Shown here: piece by piece, positions 14,901 through 26,906 of the stretch
How the letters are laid out: each line of letters begins with the position of its first letter
How positions within the stretch are numbered: position 1 is the first letter of the stretch
Origin: Myoxocephalus aenaeus
Taxonomy: Eukaryota; Chordata; Actinopteri; Perciformes; Cottidae
Assembly: GCA_038501785.1 (NCBI GenBank)
Contig: JBAMJR010000242.1
Location: 125,001 to 189,000 of the forward strand
Direction: 5' to 3'
DNA: 64,000 bases
Made by a program: the position numbers and the translations under genes
Notes under the pieces: model-generated
Databases searched by the model: none
What the model saw: the letters and a program-made list of their open reading frames with translations, nothing else
What the model was told of the DNA's origin: nothing

Positions 14901-17900
14901 GGTCGGTCACTGAGTGCTGGTGTGAGTCATCTGTGTGCTCTCTAAGGGTGTCCGTCAGGTTTTCCTTTGTTGTATTTTTGTATTTTAAGGCATATAAACA
15001 GCCGTTTTAATTTAGTTTAGTTCCTGTTTCCTATTTTGGCAATCACTGCTCATCGACGTGACACACCTTCCTGTCTGTCGGCCGCGCAGCGTGCATATTA
15101 AAGCAATTGGAGAAAGTTTCATCAATAACTTTGAGCAGAATTGTTGCAGGGTTAGAGCAGGACGGACAGACATAGTCTGACATGTTGTTCGGTTTGCTTA
15201 GCGCAAAGACTGGAATCAAGGGGACGCTGCTATCCTGGCTGTCCCGAGGTCACAACATCTGCCGACTACCATCTTGGGTCCAGAAATGTTTACAGATGTT
15301 GCAGCAAGGATCCACAGATCCCCAATCTCAACTTCCGAAAGGTGTGGTGACCTGAGGGTTCAGCCGCTGTTTGAACGCTGCTGTTGGAGCATAGTGGCTC
15401 CTCAGAGCTCACTAAGAAACGTCCTACCAGGGGTATAAGGGCCGGACTATTTCTTGGCCCGGATGTAGTGATTCCCTGGAGTCCTTTAACTAATATGTGT
15501 CGTCAATTTCTGTCATTCATGCCTTTCTTTAAACGTGAACGCAGTACTCAATGTTGGACTGAGCACAGACTGGACGCTGGATGTTGAAGACTAAATATCT
15601 GGCCAGATCTTGAACTAAGTATTTTTTTTATCCATCCAGCCATCTACTATATCGCATCTTTATATTTGCGTCCAGAAAGGAGGTTGGGTATTTTGGCAAA
15701 AACAGTATTGGTGAAGAAAGATGTTAAATGCTGCTTGATCTCACAGATGTAGTCATTATTGGGTTGTGTGAGGACAGCTGCCTCACTCTGATATTTTGTC
15801 TTGTGTTCCACTGTTGACGTCTCAATGAAAAACATAAAACGTTTTTTCTCTTTCTTTCCTTTCCCTTCTCCATCTGTCGTTTCTCTCTTTCTGAGGTTGG
15901 GTGTTGGATCTCTGTCCGCCCGCCTGGAACAGAAACAGATGCTGTGTTGTTCTTCAGTGGAATAAATACCAAGAAGTAAACGGCAACAATCAAATTAAGG
16001 GAAAGTGAGTGATTACCAGCCAAGCAGGAGAGCTGGTGCAGGAAATGGAATTTGTATTGTTGAGTCTACAGAGCAAAGCTTTCAACAGGAAGTACTGCAC
16101 TCTGGCCAGAGAGTCATCGAAAACCGGAAATTATTTCTAGAGAGATCAAGAGCCAGATTTATGAAATGATGAGAAGCTTCTTCTTAAATGTTGGAACCGA
16201 GCTGATGGGACCAAGCTGGACCCTTCCAGTCTGGACCATCTGCTCTTCACAGTGTGGAGATGTCACTGTGTTTTCATCTGTGGAACGATCCATGTGTCAG
16301 GACGGGAAATCATGTTCAAAATCTGTCTGAAAGTAGCAAGAAAACAGAAAAGAGTCGTGCGTTGCACATTATTTTATTCAGTTGCTCCAGATTTCACTAT
16401 ATATTTGTTTTAAATATTTCAAATAAGTTAAATGTTCTTCCATGCAAGTGATAAAAGTTGGCCTTTGGGTGTGTGATATAAACAAGTGAATGCTATCGGC
16501 AACGACCTGTCAATCACAGTCAGCCCGCCCTAAAGCGTCCCCTGCTTTATGGTCTGTTTGAATTTAAAAGGAGCATAATTTACTAAATGAACATCATGCT
16601 GTATTGAAGAAGACTTGAAACTAGAGTTTGAGACCATAAACTCAACTGACTCTATAGACTTCTATACAACCAGAGGAGTCACCCCCTGGTGGCCAGCTGA
16701 GCGAATGCAGCTTTAACACATGAAGCATAGACTTCTATACAACCAGAGGAGTCACCCCTGGTGGTCAGGAGAGAGAATGCAGCTTTAACACATGAAGCAT
16801 AGACTTCTATACAACCAGAGGAGTCACCCCATGGTGGTCAGGAGAGAGAATGCAGCTTTAACACATGAAGCATAGACTTCTATACAACCAGAGGAGTCAC
16901 CCCCTGGTGGTCAGGAGAGAGAATGCAGCTTTAACACATGAAGCATAGACTTCTATACAACCAGAGGAGTCGCCCCCTGGTGGTCAGGAGAGAGAATGCA
17001 GCTTTAAGACATGAAGCATATACTTCTATACATCCGGAGGAGCCGCCTCCTGGTGGTCAGGAGAGAGAATGCAGGTTTTAAGACATGAAGCATAGACTTC
17101 TATACAACCGGAGGAGCCGCCTCCTGGTGGTCAGGAGAGAGAATGCAGGTTTTAAGACACTTCCGCATCGGTTTCACTTCGGCAGAAACGGAGGTTGCCG
17201 CCTGGATGTCACACAGTTGTCAACTTGATGTCAAGCAGGGTCAATGACCAGCAACTGTGCATCTCTACTACTTACACGGTTGCACTGTGTGCTAGAATAC
17301 TCTACATGGACATATTTGATATATCGGCGTAGGTTTAGTCCTCATGCTCCAGTGTGTGCATGATTAAACAATAAGCAAGGACATGGGCAGTGCAACTGAA
17401 ATCCGATGTGGGGAAGCAAAGAGAAGGTGAGTGGGTGAAGTCTGACAAGCGGAATCCTCGGGGAGAGACGGGGAGACGGGGACAGAAACTGGTTCAGGAC
17501 GTGTGCCGTCTGTGACCCGGGGCAGCATGCATTATATAGTGTAGGATGAATTAAGCCATGCAACATTTATACAGACGTATGCGAGAGAGTGTAACCTAGT
17601 TCAACGCAAACATATGACATATTCGTATCATGACCCGCAGATTTGAAGATTCCACGCGGTCCATGTAGCGGACATGAAATAAAGGCTCGATGCTTAAAGG
17701 GTCGGCTTTCAACGCTCACTGTCCCTTCCTGTGTCCCGAGGTGCGTCAGTCCTCGCTGAGGTCGCACATCGGCGTGGTTCCCCAGGACACGGTGCTCTTC
17801 AACGACACCATCGGCAACAACATCCGCTACAGCCGAGTGACGGCCAGCGACCGGGAGGTGGAGAGAGCCGCCGCGGCCGCCGACATACACGGCAGGATAC

Positions 17901-20900
17901 TGGAGCTACCTCAGGGTCAGGCCGGAGTGTGTGTCTGTGTGTGTGTGTGTGTGTGTGTTGGTGATATCCTGACAAAACTGCTTTTGTTATTTGACTTCGA
18001 TATTGGCTGAAGCAGACCTGTGACAGGTTGAATCTTGAAAGTCTCGATGTAGAAAGTGAATAATGATGATGATGCTGACGATGAAGACAACGGGGTTTTG
18101 TCCAATCAGGTTATGACACGCAGGTGGGAGAGCGAGGTCTGAAGCTCAGCGGCGGGGAGAAGCAGAGAGTGGCGATCGCTCGAACCATCCTGAAGGATCC
18201 TGGGATCATCCTGCTGGACGAGGTGTTAAAGCATTTTTAACACTTCTTCTTCACGCAGCTCGCACACTAGTGGCATTACTCCCACTCCAGCTGTCCTCGG
18301 CCCGAAGAAATGTTTCATCGATTAACACTTTGTTGACTAATCAAGTCCCCCCTAACCAGCGCAAAGCATTTTTGGTTGAAAAAAATTGAATAGCCTACTG
18401 AATTTAAAATCCAGTTCATGTACTTACACTTATATGTTATTGAATATTTATTAAATAACAATTTTTCAAGGATTTTTGAATGGACGCTAATTTTAAATAT
18501 ATCATTATTATTATTTTTTATCTCACGTGCCTTCACGTACCCCCATTTGAGAACCGCCGTACTAATCTATGAGAAGATTTAAAGTGACAGGTGTAAAACT
18601 CTCGCCGCAAAAAAAATCACATAAAAAGCAACACTGTAAATTGTGTGTATTCCGGAAATGTGGAATGTTTGGAAAGACGTCTTTCGGCATAAAAGATGAA
18701 AAACCGACAAAAGAAACCTTAGTCGACTGAGACCAAAAAAAGAAGGGGAAGTCGTTGCAGACACACTTTCCTGTGTAGTTTGTACAAACATGAGCAGTTA
18801 AGAAAGGGTATTAACAACAGGACAAAAGGCAATACCCCACATGCAAATCCAGAAATATCTTGAGAACTTCTAAGGTTCTTGATACCTTTTTAGTTCTTTC
18901 ATTGTCTGTCTTGAGGTAGTTTAGCATGTTGCAACCACAGACGATGTACATAAGACGTTCTTACACTTATATACTGTGTTGGTTCCACCAGGCCACGTCT
19001 TCACTGGACACCCAGACTGAGAGGAACATCCAGGCCTCACTGGCCCAGATCTGCACCAACAGGACGACTATCGTGGTCGCACACAGGTGACGTCACCACC
19101 CAGCTGTGTGTGTCCGATCACTGGGAAACCTCAGAGCCACCGGATGCTGCGTGTTATTAGATAGTTCTGACAGTGACAATAATAACGTGATGGTGTTGAG
19201 CAGGTGATCTTTATCATACTGAGCAGACCATTCATTTAGCATGTTAGCATTTGCTAATTGCTAATATGGAAAGGTGTCGCCTAAAGTCATTACAATTCAT
19301 CCTCAGGGGAACATGAGTTGTACCAAATTGTAGGGAAATCCATCCAATGGTTGTTGAGACATTTCGCTAAAAGAAAAACCACAAATGTCAGCCTCATGGG
19401 GGCGCTAGAGGACAAGTTAGCAGATCAGTAAAGTCAGTGGGATGCGTCCTCTGGGGATCATGAATACTATTAATTACCAACTTTTTTAACTGAACAGAAA
19501 CGCACCGTAAATATACATAAAACATCTACCGGCCATCTGTGGACCAGCGAGGTTCTTTTGACCCCCGAGAGCACAAACCGTGGAAATGACAGCGGTCTGT
19601 TGCAAGGTGATTAAAGCTGTAATACGGGACCTATAACTGAAAAGAAAACAAATCAAATGTGAGTAAGAGATGAAAGGAAAAGGACAGGTGATGGAAGGGG
19701 TGAAAGGAAAACGGGATTAGAGCGGACACAAAAGGAGGGATGGAGAGATTAAGGGAAAAGCTGATTGGAGGATATGAGATGACGCGCGATGACATGTCGA
19801 CAAAAGTAAAAGAAACAGATGTCGGGTTATTCATCAGTCTGAGTGAGATTGAAAAAGACTTGAAAGGCCCCCGACACTCGTGGTGCTGATTCCTGGCTCT
19901 GTGTTCCAGTACACGGGGTTATCTTTTGTTCATTAACATTATTAAAACATGCTTTCTTTTGTAGAAGAAGAATGTTGGTTGAATTGGGTCAAAAAAGCGA
20001 AGAGTTCAAAGTATTTTTATTTGCCACAACAAATGGGAAAACATACCAAAAAAAAACATTTTGTGAAACAGATTTCCATTGTGTTCATGTTGACCTTCGT
20101 GGCTTTTGGAAACAGTCATAAAAAATACATAAAAAATTGTATTTGTCACAGCTCTAAATCGACTAAAAACACATCGATAATTTAGTTAATCAGTTGCAAA
20201 ACAGTTAGAAGTTTGCTTGTATTCAATTTAAATAAATAATACTTAATACCTCAATAAATGTTGCGCATGTCATTGGGAAGCTGGTTTACGGCTGAACTTA
20301 ATGAAATATTGAAATATATTTAAAATATTAAGCAATATGGAAGGCCTCTTTGTATCACAACAATAATAATAATAATAATAAAACACTCACCTGTGACTAG
20401 AAGTGACACCAGCTGAGCTGTCTGAAATGTTTTTATTAATCATCTCCTTGTTTTTAAATGCATTGTCTGGAGCTCATCGTGATCTCACGCTGACCTGCAA
20501 GTCGTTGAGTAAGTGGATCCTCCGGCTTCTTTATCAGTCAGCAGCAGATGGAGTCTGCTCTCAGGATCAGGGATCTTTATTGGCTGTGTCAGTCGGGCCT
20601 TAAAATTAAATGAAAACACAACTAGACGCTGAGCTGGAACTTCTCTTTAATCAGCTTCAGTTATTGGATGGAGCGAATTTCTTCATGGTCATAAGTATGG
20701 GTGGTAACACTTCAATGAGTACAAAATATGGTTTTGTTGTTTTAATAAATGTTTCCTTTTCCTAATACCGTACATTATTTGACTTTGATTGATTCCTGCA
20801 CTCTCCCCCAAAAACTCATTTTTCTTAAGAAATGCAAATAACGAGTCTCGAATACAATAACCGGAGTGTTTTTTTAAGCAAAACGATGCTGGATATCCTG

Positions 20901-23796
20901 TTTCGAGTTTTTTTTATTAACTTAACTTTGCGCTACAACAGCATTTGTATTAAAGTTATTTTTAACAGCAGACATTTTGACTTGTCTTAGTAGGAAAAAC
21001 CTAATATAGATTACATTACATTTAATTTAGCTGACGCTTTTATCCAAAGCGACTTACAATAAGTGCAATTCAAGAAAGAATCAAGAAAGTACAATTTCTT
21101 CAATAAAGTTAAACTACAAAGTGCTATCCGTAAGTGCTATTTAAGTGCTACTAAAGTGCTACTACGGCGCTACCTTCCTAGATGTATAAATGACACGAAA
21201 ATGTGTCATTTAGCCGGGAACGTCGACGCCATTCATGCTTTTGACGTGTCGATACGTCTTCTCGTCTGTACTGACTGTGACGTAAACTAATACTAATAAG
21301 TGACGTCGAATAAAGTGAGAACAACTACTTTTGGAGACCGGCGTCAGTGTCCCAAAAATGTTGAGTTATTTAGGAAGTTACGTTCGGGTTGTTTGTGACG
21401 TGTTTTCCGTGGTTAAGCTACGTTGACTTGGGTAAACACACTTCATTTTTAGCCCAATCATAATGTTTTTTTTTCAATTGTATCATTTATTCCTGTGATG
21501 ATAAAATGGTTGTTGAACAACCTTAATGTGATATATGGAGGATTCATACATCACAGCATAGAGCTGTAGTTTATAATGGTTATGTTAGGAGATATTCATT
21601 TGAGGACAAATGGTTGGATACTTATCTCGACCTTAGGCCCTCGAATGTTGGTGGAAGCTGAACCTCACCAGTACAGTCACTGGGTTGGTGGTTATAATGG
21701 TAATTGACGTGTCCCAGTAGCCTTTGTTATCGAACACCGGGTCCTGAAACGGGTACCGTAAAAGTCGGGTTACGAGCCGCTACTACCTTCAGTCAGTGTC
21801 CCCGTTAGCTCCCCGCTGTTTCTGGGGCTCCTGCTAGCGCTCCGTTACTTCACCGCTAACTTCCGCTAGCTCTCCGCTAACGTCCGCTAGCTCTCCGCTA
21901 ACGTCCGCTAGCTCCCCGAAAAACCACCGAAGGTAACGGGACCAGACTCGACACCCGACTTGGGCAGAGGGGACGCGGGCAGTAGCAGCAGCAGCAGCGG
22001 GGAGCTAGCAGCAGCGCTAGCAGCAGCGCTAGCTAGCACTGCTCCTAGCTTGCTACAGCGGGGACACTGACCGGAGGTAGGAGCGGCTTGTAACCCGACT
22101 TTTACGGTACATCTGAATGCAAATCAGATCATAAGATTGCTCCTTTCCGGCGATGACAAGTACAAAATAATATATATACCAAGATGGTGAAAAACATTGT
22201 CTTCACTTCCTGTTGAGTACTTCCCTGGTATTATGTAGCTGATAGATTTGTGTCATGGACATTCACGTCCGGCCTAGAAAGATGGATACCACGAGTTGAA
22301 GTGATCTTCATCCCTCGCTGGATCCCAGGAGGAGGAGGAGGAGGAGGAGGAGGAGGAGTATAAAGTTGAGCATAACCTTAAAAACAGGGCAGGGACTGTA
22401 GCGTACACTGCTTCTTTGACGTCTGCAGTCTCCGGGGAGAGGTATTTCTACCTTTGACCGAGGTTTTCTATCAAATATTGAAGGTGTGGACGTCCAAAGA
22501 TAGCCGCGATGAGACGGAAGCAGAGTGGTGGCTCCGCTGGAGCTTAAAGTGACACTCAGCCGTTTGGAGAGGCATGAATTCTTACGCTTTGCAGAAGCAT
22601 TTTTATTTAGTGTTGTCCTGCTCCGATCTGATCAGAGTCTGAGAACAAACTCATGGAGAGAAAACGTCCTTTAAAGAGAAGTTTAGTTACATTACAGCAT
22701 GATGAAGACTCTACAGGTGAAGAGGGTCAACACAGGAACTCATAGATATCACCATGAAACTTCACCACTTCATCACTCACATTAAGATTAGGATTTATTG
22801 TATTACAAGTTTTCTAAAACTTCATGTTTAAATATCCAAATGAGGCATTATGTAATGGTGACTTTTAGTAAATTTAGGAGAAATCTACAGACGCAAACAG
22901 ACAAAATAATAAAATAAACACCTGGATGTTTTCTTTCCACTAGTCTGAAAGATGACATGTTATGGAAGCAAAATATCCCAAAATCAAGAAATTTACCAGC
23001 GCATAAAAACAATGTTTTAACCCTTTAGAGTCCCACAATTACACAACCACGGACTTTAGGTCGCAACACAAAGTCGAGTCTGGAGCTGAGAGTCTTTAAT
23101 CAGACTCTCTGGTCATAAATATTAACTTTAATAATTTACAGACAGGTTCATACGGAGTTCTCCAACCCAGAGTAACATACTCAGCTCTGTGTGTGTGTGT
23201 GTGTGTGTGTCGGTTTGTGATTACTCAGGAATGACTGTACGTGTTTTACTTTGACAAGACAGCTGAACATATTAAACATCTACGACTCTCTTTCAGCAGC
23301 AAGCATGTGTCTCTGTTTCCTCGTCTTCTGCTCCTTCCCTCTCGACCTCTTGACCTCCGTTAGCTTCCTTTTCCGCTCGTTGTGAAGACGCCACACAGCT
23401 TTCACGCACGTCTTAAAAGAGTATTTTGTGTTTGTAGCGCTGGCCATTAAAAAAAACGTCTTTAATATCGCAATTAATACCGTAATTCGTAGATACTCCG
23501 ATAAACTATTTTGTGTGTTATCCACCTGATTTGAACCCACGACGATCTTTTCCTTCACCTTACCGAGTAGTTTTGGTTCTGGAAAACGAGAACATGAAAA
23601 TAAGCGGAAATGCACGAAAGAAATGCACGAAAAATCGCAACGGGATACTTTGCTGTAATTCGTTGAAAACACACAATTCATGAAATCGTGAAGTTTAAAG
23701 ACACACAGGACTTTCACACAGGAGACCATTGTTGATGCCCCTTAAAACAAGAAGGTGGCGAACAATAATAATGTGAGGAATTTAAAAAGAGGAATA

Positions 23797-23861
<65 letters not shown>

Positions 23862-23984
23862 GCAGGTTGTCCACCATCGTCGGAGCGAACCAGATCCTGG
23901 TGGTTCACAACGGGCAGATAGCAGAGAGCGGAAGGTACGGTTGGGTTTTTGGGGACGTCTTCGGGACATTTTGAACAGCCACTG

Positions 23985-24051
<67 letters not shown>

Positions 24052-24151
24052 TGTGTGTGTGTGTGTCCTCGCTGTGTGAGAAAGGAAGTCTTCATTACCA
24101 GCTCCTATATCAAAGGACTGTATGCATCGGCAGTTAAGTGGCAGCTCCATC

Positions 24152-24200
<49 letters not shown>

Positions 24201-24343
24201 TTATGTTGTCCATCAGCCTCTGGGGCTGAGAGAGACACCAGAGAGGTTTAAGGGTCACACACACAAAAAAACACACTCTGAGCTTTTGATCTACAGATAA
24301 CAAATTTGGAAGCACTTAGGACACACACAATCATTCAGGTGTG

Positions 24344-24403
<60 letters not shown>

Positions 24404-26864
24404 GCAATACGTGAAAGAGGTGCCATGTCTCACTCTCTAATATGTAAATTCAGATACGTATGAGTGTTTTGAGCCTAATAATCGATACAGGTATTGACAC
24501 GCGCCCCTGATGGGATGAGTGGGAGGTGGAGGGTGGAGGGTAAACACCTGCCGGGACTTTGTTTGCCCCTGCAGGTAAAAAAGCATTCATCTTTTGATCG
24601 GCGCTGTGATGTGTGAACACGAGACGGCCCCCGTTCGGCCTCCGGTGGCCGAAGTGCACACAAGTCGTGCCACAAAGTGTGGGAGCGGATGGCGACTCGG
24701 AGAGACAGGAAGAGGCCTCATCCCGTCCCCGGGCTTCAAATTCTTATTCGAGGGCTAAGACGGCTAATTCTGAAAGCGCTTGTTTACGTGTGAATGCAAC
24801 GGCGCGAACAACGGCTCTCCTCCTCCTCGGTTATCGGCTCTCGACTTTCGGTTCCGCTTCGGTTCCGTCTCCTTCCTGCTTTTGTGCGTTTTGATCGCCT
24901 CCCTCCGTCTGTTGTTGGACAAAATACTGAGCTCCAAACGGTGACTCTTACCTGTTCGCCAGGCAAACAGTTACTCTGAACATAGGTTTTATAATAATAT
25001 AATATAATATGTGTCATATTATATCATAGTAGTTCCGTTTTAGCACGTTAACGTAAAAAAGTGTGAAAAGTATGGAAGCTCGTTTCTCGCCAATCTCATA
25101 ATTTCGATTTAGTGTCTCATAATTATGAGACACTAAATCGATTAGCAATTAGCAACACGTCCTCATACCTGAACCCCAGAACATAATAGGTCGACTCCCA
25201 AAACGACACACATGACTGTGGGAGGCGCGTGATGGGAAACGGTTGCAGTTTTAAACACGAGGTTAACGTTGAGAATGAAAACTGAAACAAAATGACTTGG
25301 TTTGTTGTTTGTTTTACTTGATTTGTTGTTTGTTTTACTTGGTTTGTTGTTTGTTTTACTTGGTTTGTTGTTTGTTTTTCTTGGTTTGTTGTTTGTTTTA
25401 CTTGGTTTGTTGTTTGTTTTACTTGGTTTGTTGTTTGTTTTACTTGGTTTGTTGTTTGTTTTTCTTGGTTTGTTGTTTGTTTTTCTTGGTTTGTTGTTAC
25501 TTTTACTTGGTTTGTTGTTTGTTTTACTTGGTTTGTTGTTTGTTTTTCTTGGTTTGTTGTTTGTTTTTCTTGGTTTGTTGTTACTTTTACTTGGTTTGTT
25601 GTTTCTTTTACTTGGTTTGTTGTTTGTTTTACTTGGTTTGTTGTTTGTTTTTCTTGGTTTGTTGTTTGTTTTTCTTGATTTGTTGTTTGTTTTACTTGGT
25701 TTGTTGTTTGTTTTTCTTGGTTTGTTGTTACTTTTACTTGGTTTGTTGTTTGTTTTACTTGGTTTGTTGTTTGTTTTACTTGGTTTGTTGTTTGTTTTAC
25801 TTGGTTTGTTGTTTGTTTTTCTTGGTTTGTTGTTTGTTTTTCTTGATTTGTTGTTTGTTTTACTTGGTTTGTTGTTTGTTTTTCTTGGTTTGTTGTTACT
25901 TTTACTTGGTTTGTTGTTTCTTTTACTTGGTTTGTTGTTTCTTTTACTTGGTTTGTTGTTTCTTTTACTTGGTTTGTTGTTTGTTTTACTTGGTTTGTTG
26001 TTTGTTTTTCTTGGTTTGTTGTTACTTTTACTTGGTTTGTTGTTTCTTTTACTTGGTTTGTTGTTACTTTTACTTGGTTTGTTGTTACTTTTACTTGGTT
26101 TGTTGTTTGTTTTACTTGGTTTGTTGTTTGTTTTTCTTGGTTTGTTGTTTCGTTTACTTGGTTTGTTGTTTGTTTTTCTTGGTTTGTTGTTTCGTTTACT
26201 TGGTTTGTTGTTACTTTTACTTGGTTTGTTGATTCTTTTACTTGATTTGTTGTTTGTTTTACTTGGTTTGTTGTTACTTTTACTTGATTTGTTGATTCTT
26301 TTACTTGGTTTGTTGTTTGTTTTACTTGGTTTGTTGTTACTTTTACTTGATTTGTTGATTCTTTTACTTGGTTTGTTGTTTGTTTTACTTGGTTTGTTGT
26401 TACTTTTACTTGATTTGTTGTTTCTTTTACTTGGTTTGGCTTAAAACGAGTTGGTTTCACACGGGACACGAACAGCGGCCTCCCGGAAGAAAGTCTTGTG
26501 TTTGTTTAACCCGTTAATCCACCCAGACCTCGCTCCTCCAGAGGTGGCTTTTGTGCCTCTTTGCATTGTGGGTAATGTGCGATACCTCTGGTTCTGCTGC
26601 ATCCGTTTTGCATCTTTTTTTGCCTATAGTGTTGGACAGCAATGCTTTATCTATCAGTGGACTCTTAAGATAAGATAAGCCTTAGCATCGTATTTGTTCT
26701 TTTCTCTTTTTCCTCTTCTTCTTTCTTTCGTTGACCTCTTGACCTCCGCCTTCACTCTCTCTGTCCATGTTTCTCTTCATTTCTCTCCCTCTGCATTGAC
26801 CTGTACTCACTCTTTCTCCATCTATTTCCACTCACTTTGTCTGTATCCTCATGTCTGACCCTCT

Positions 26865-26906
<42 letters not shown>

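Noticed and set aside
14654..15010. 118-codon open frame in abcb6 intron 10
   Set aside because: Starts within the terminus of repeat block 3 and has no recognisable motif or codon-use support.
25123..26469. 448-codon open frame of heptapeptide repeats on the - strand
   Set aside because: It is produced by a stop-free 21-bp minisatellite inside an abcb6 intron; other frames on both strands are equally open, and no start context, splice or domain evidence supports it.
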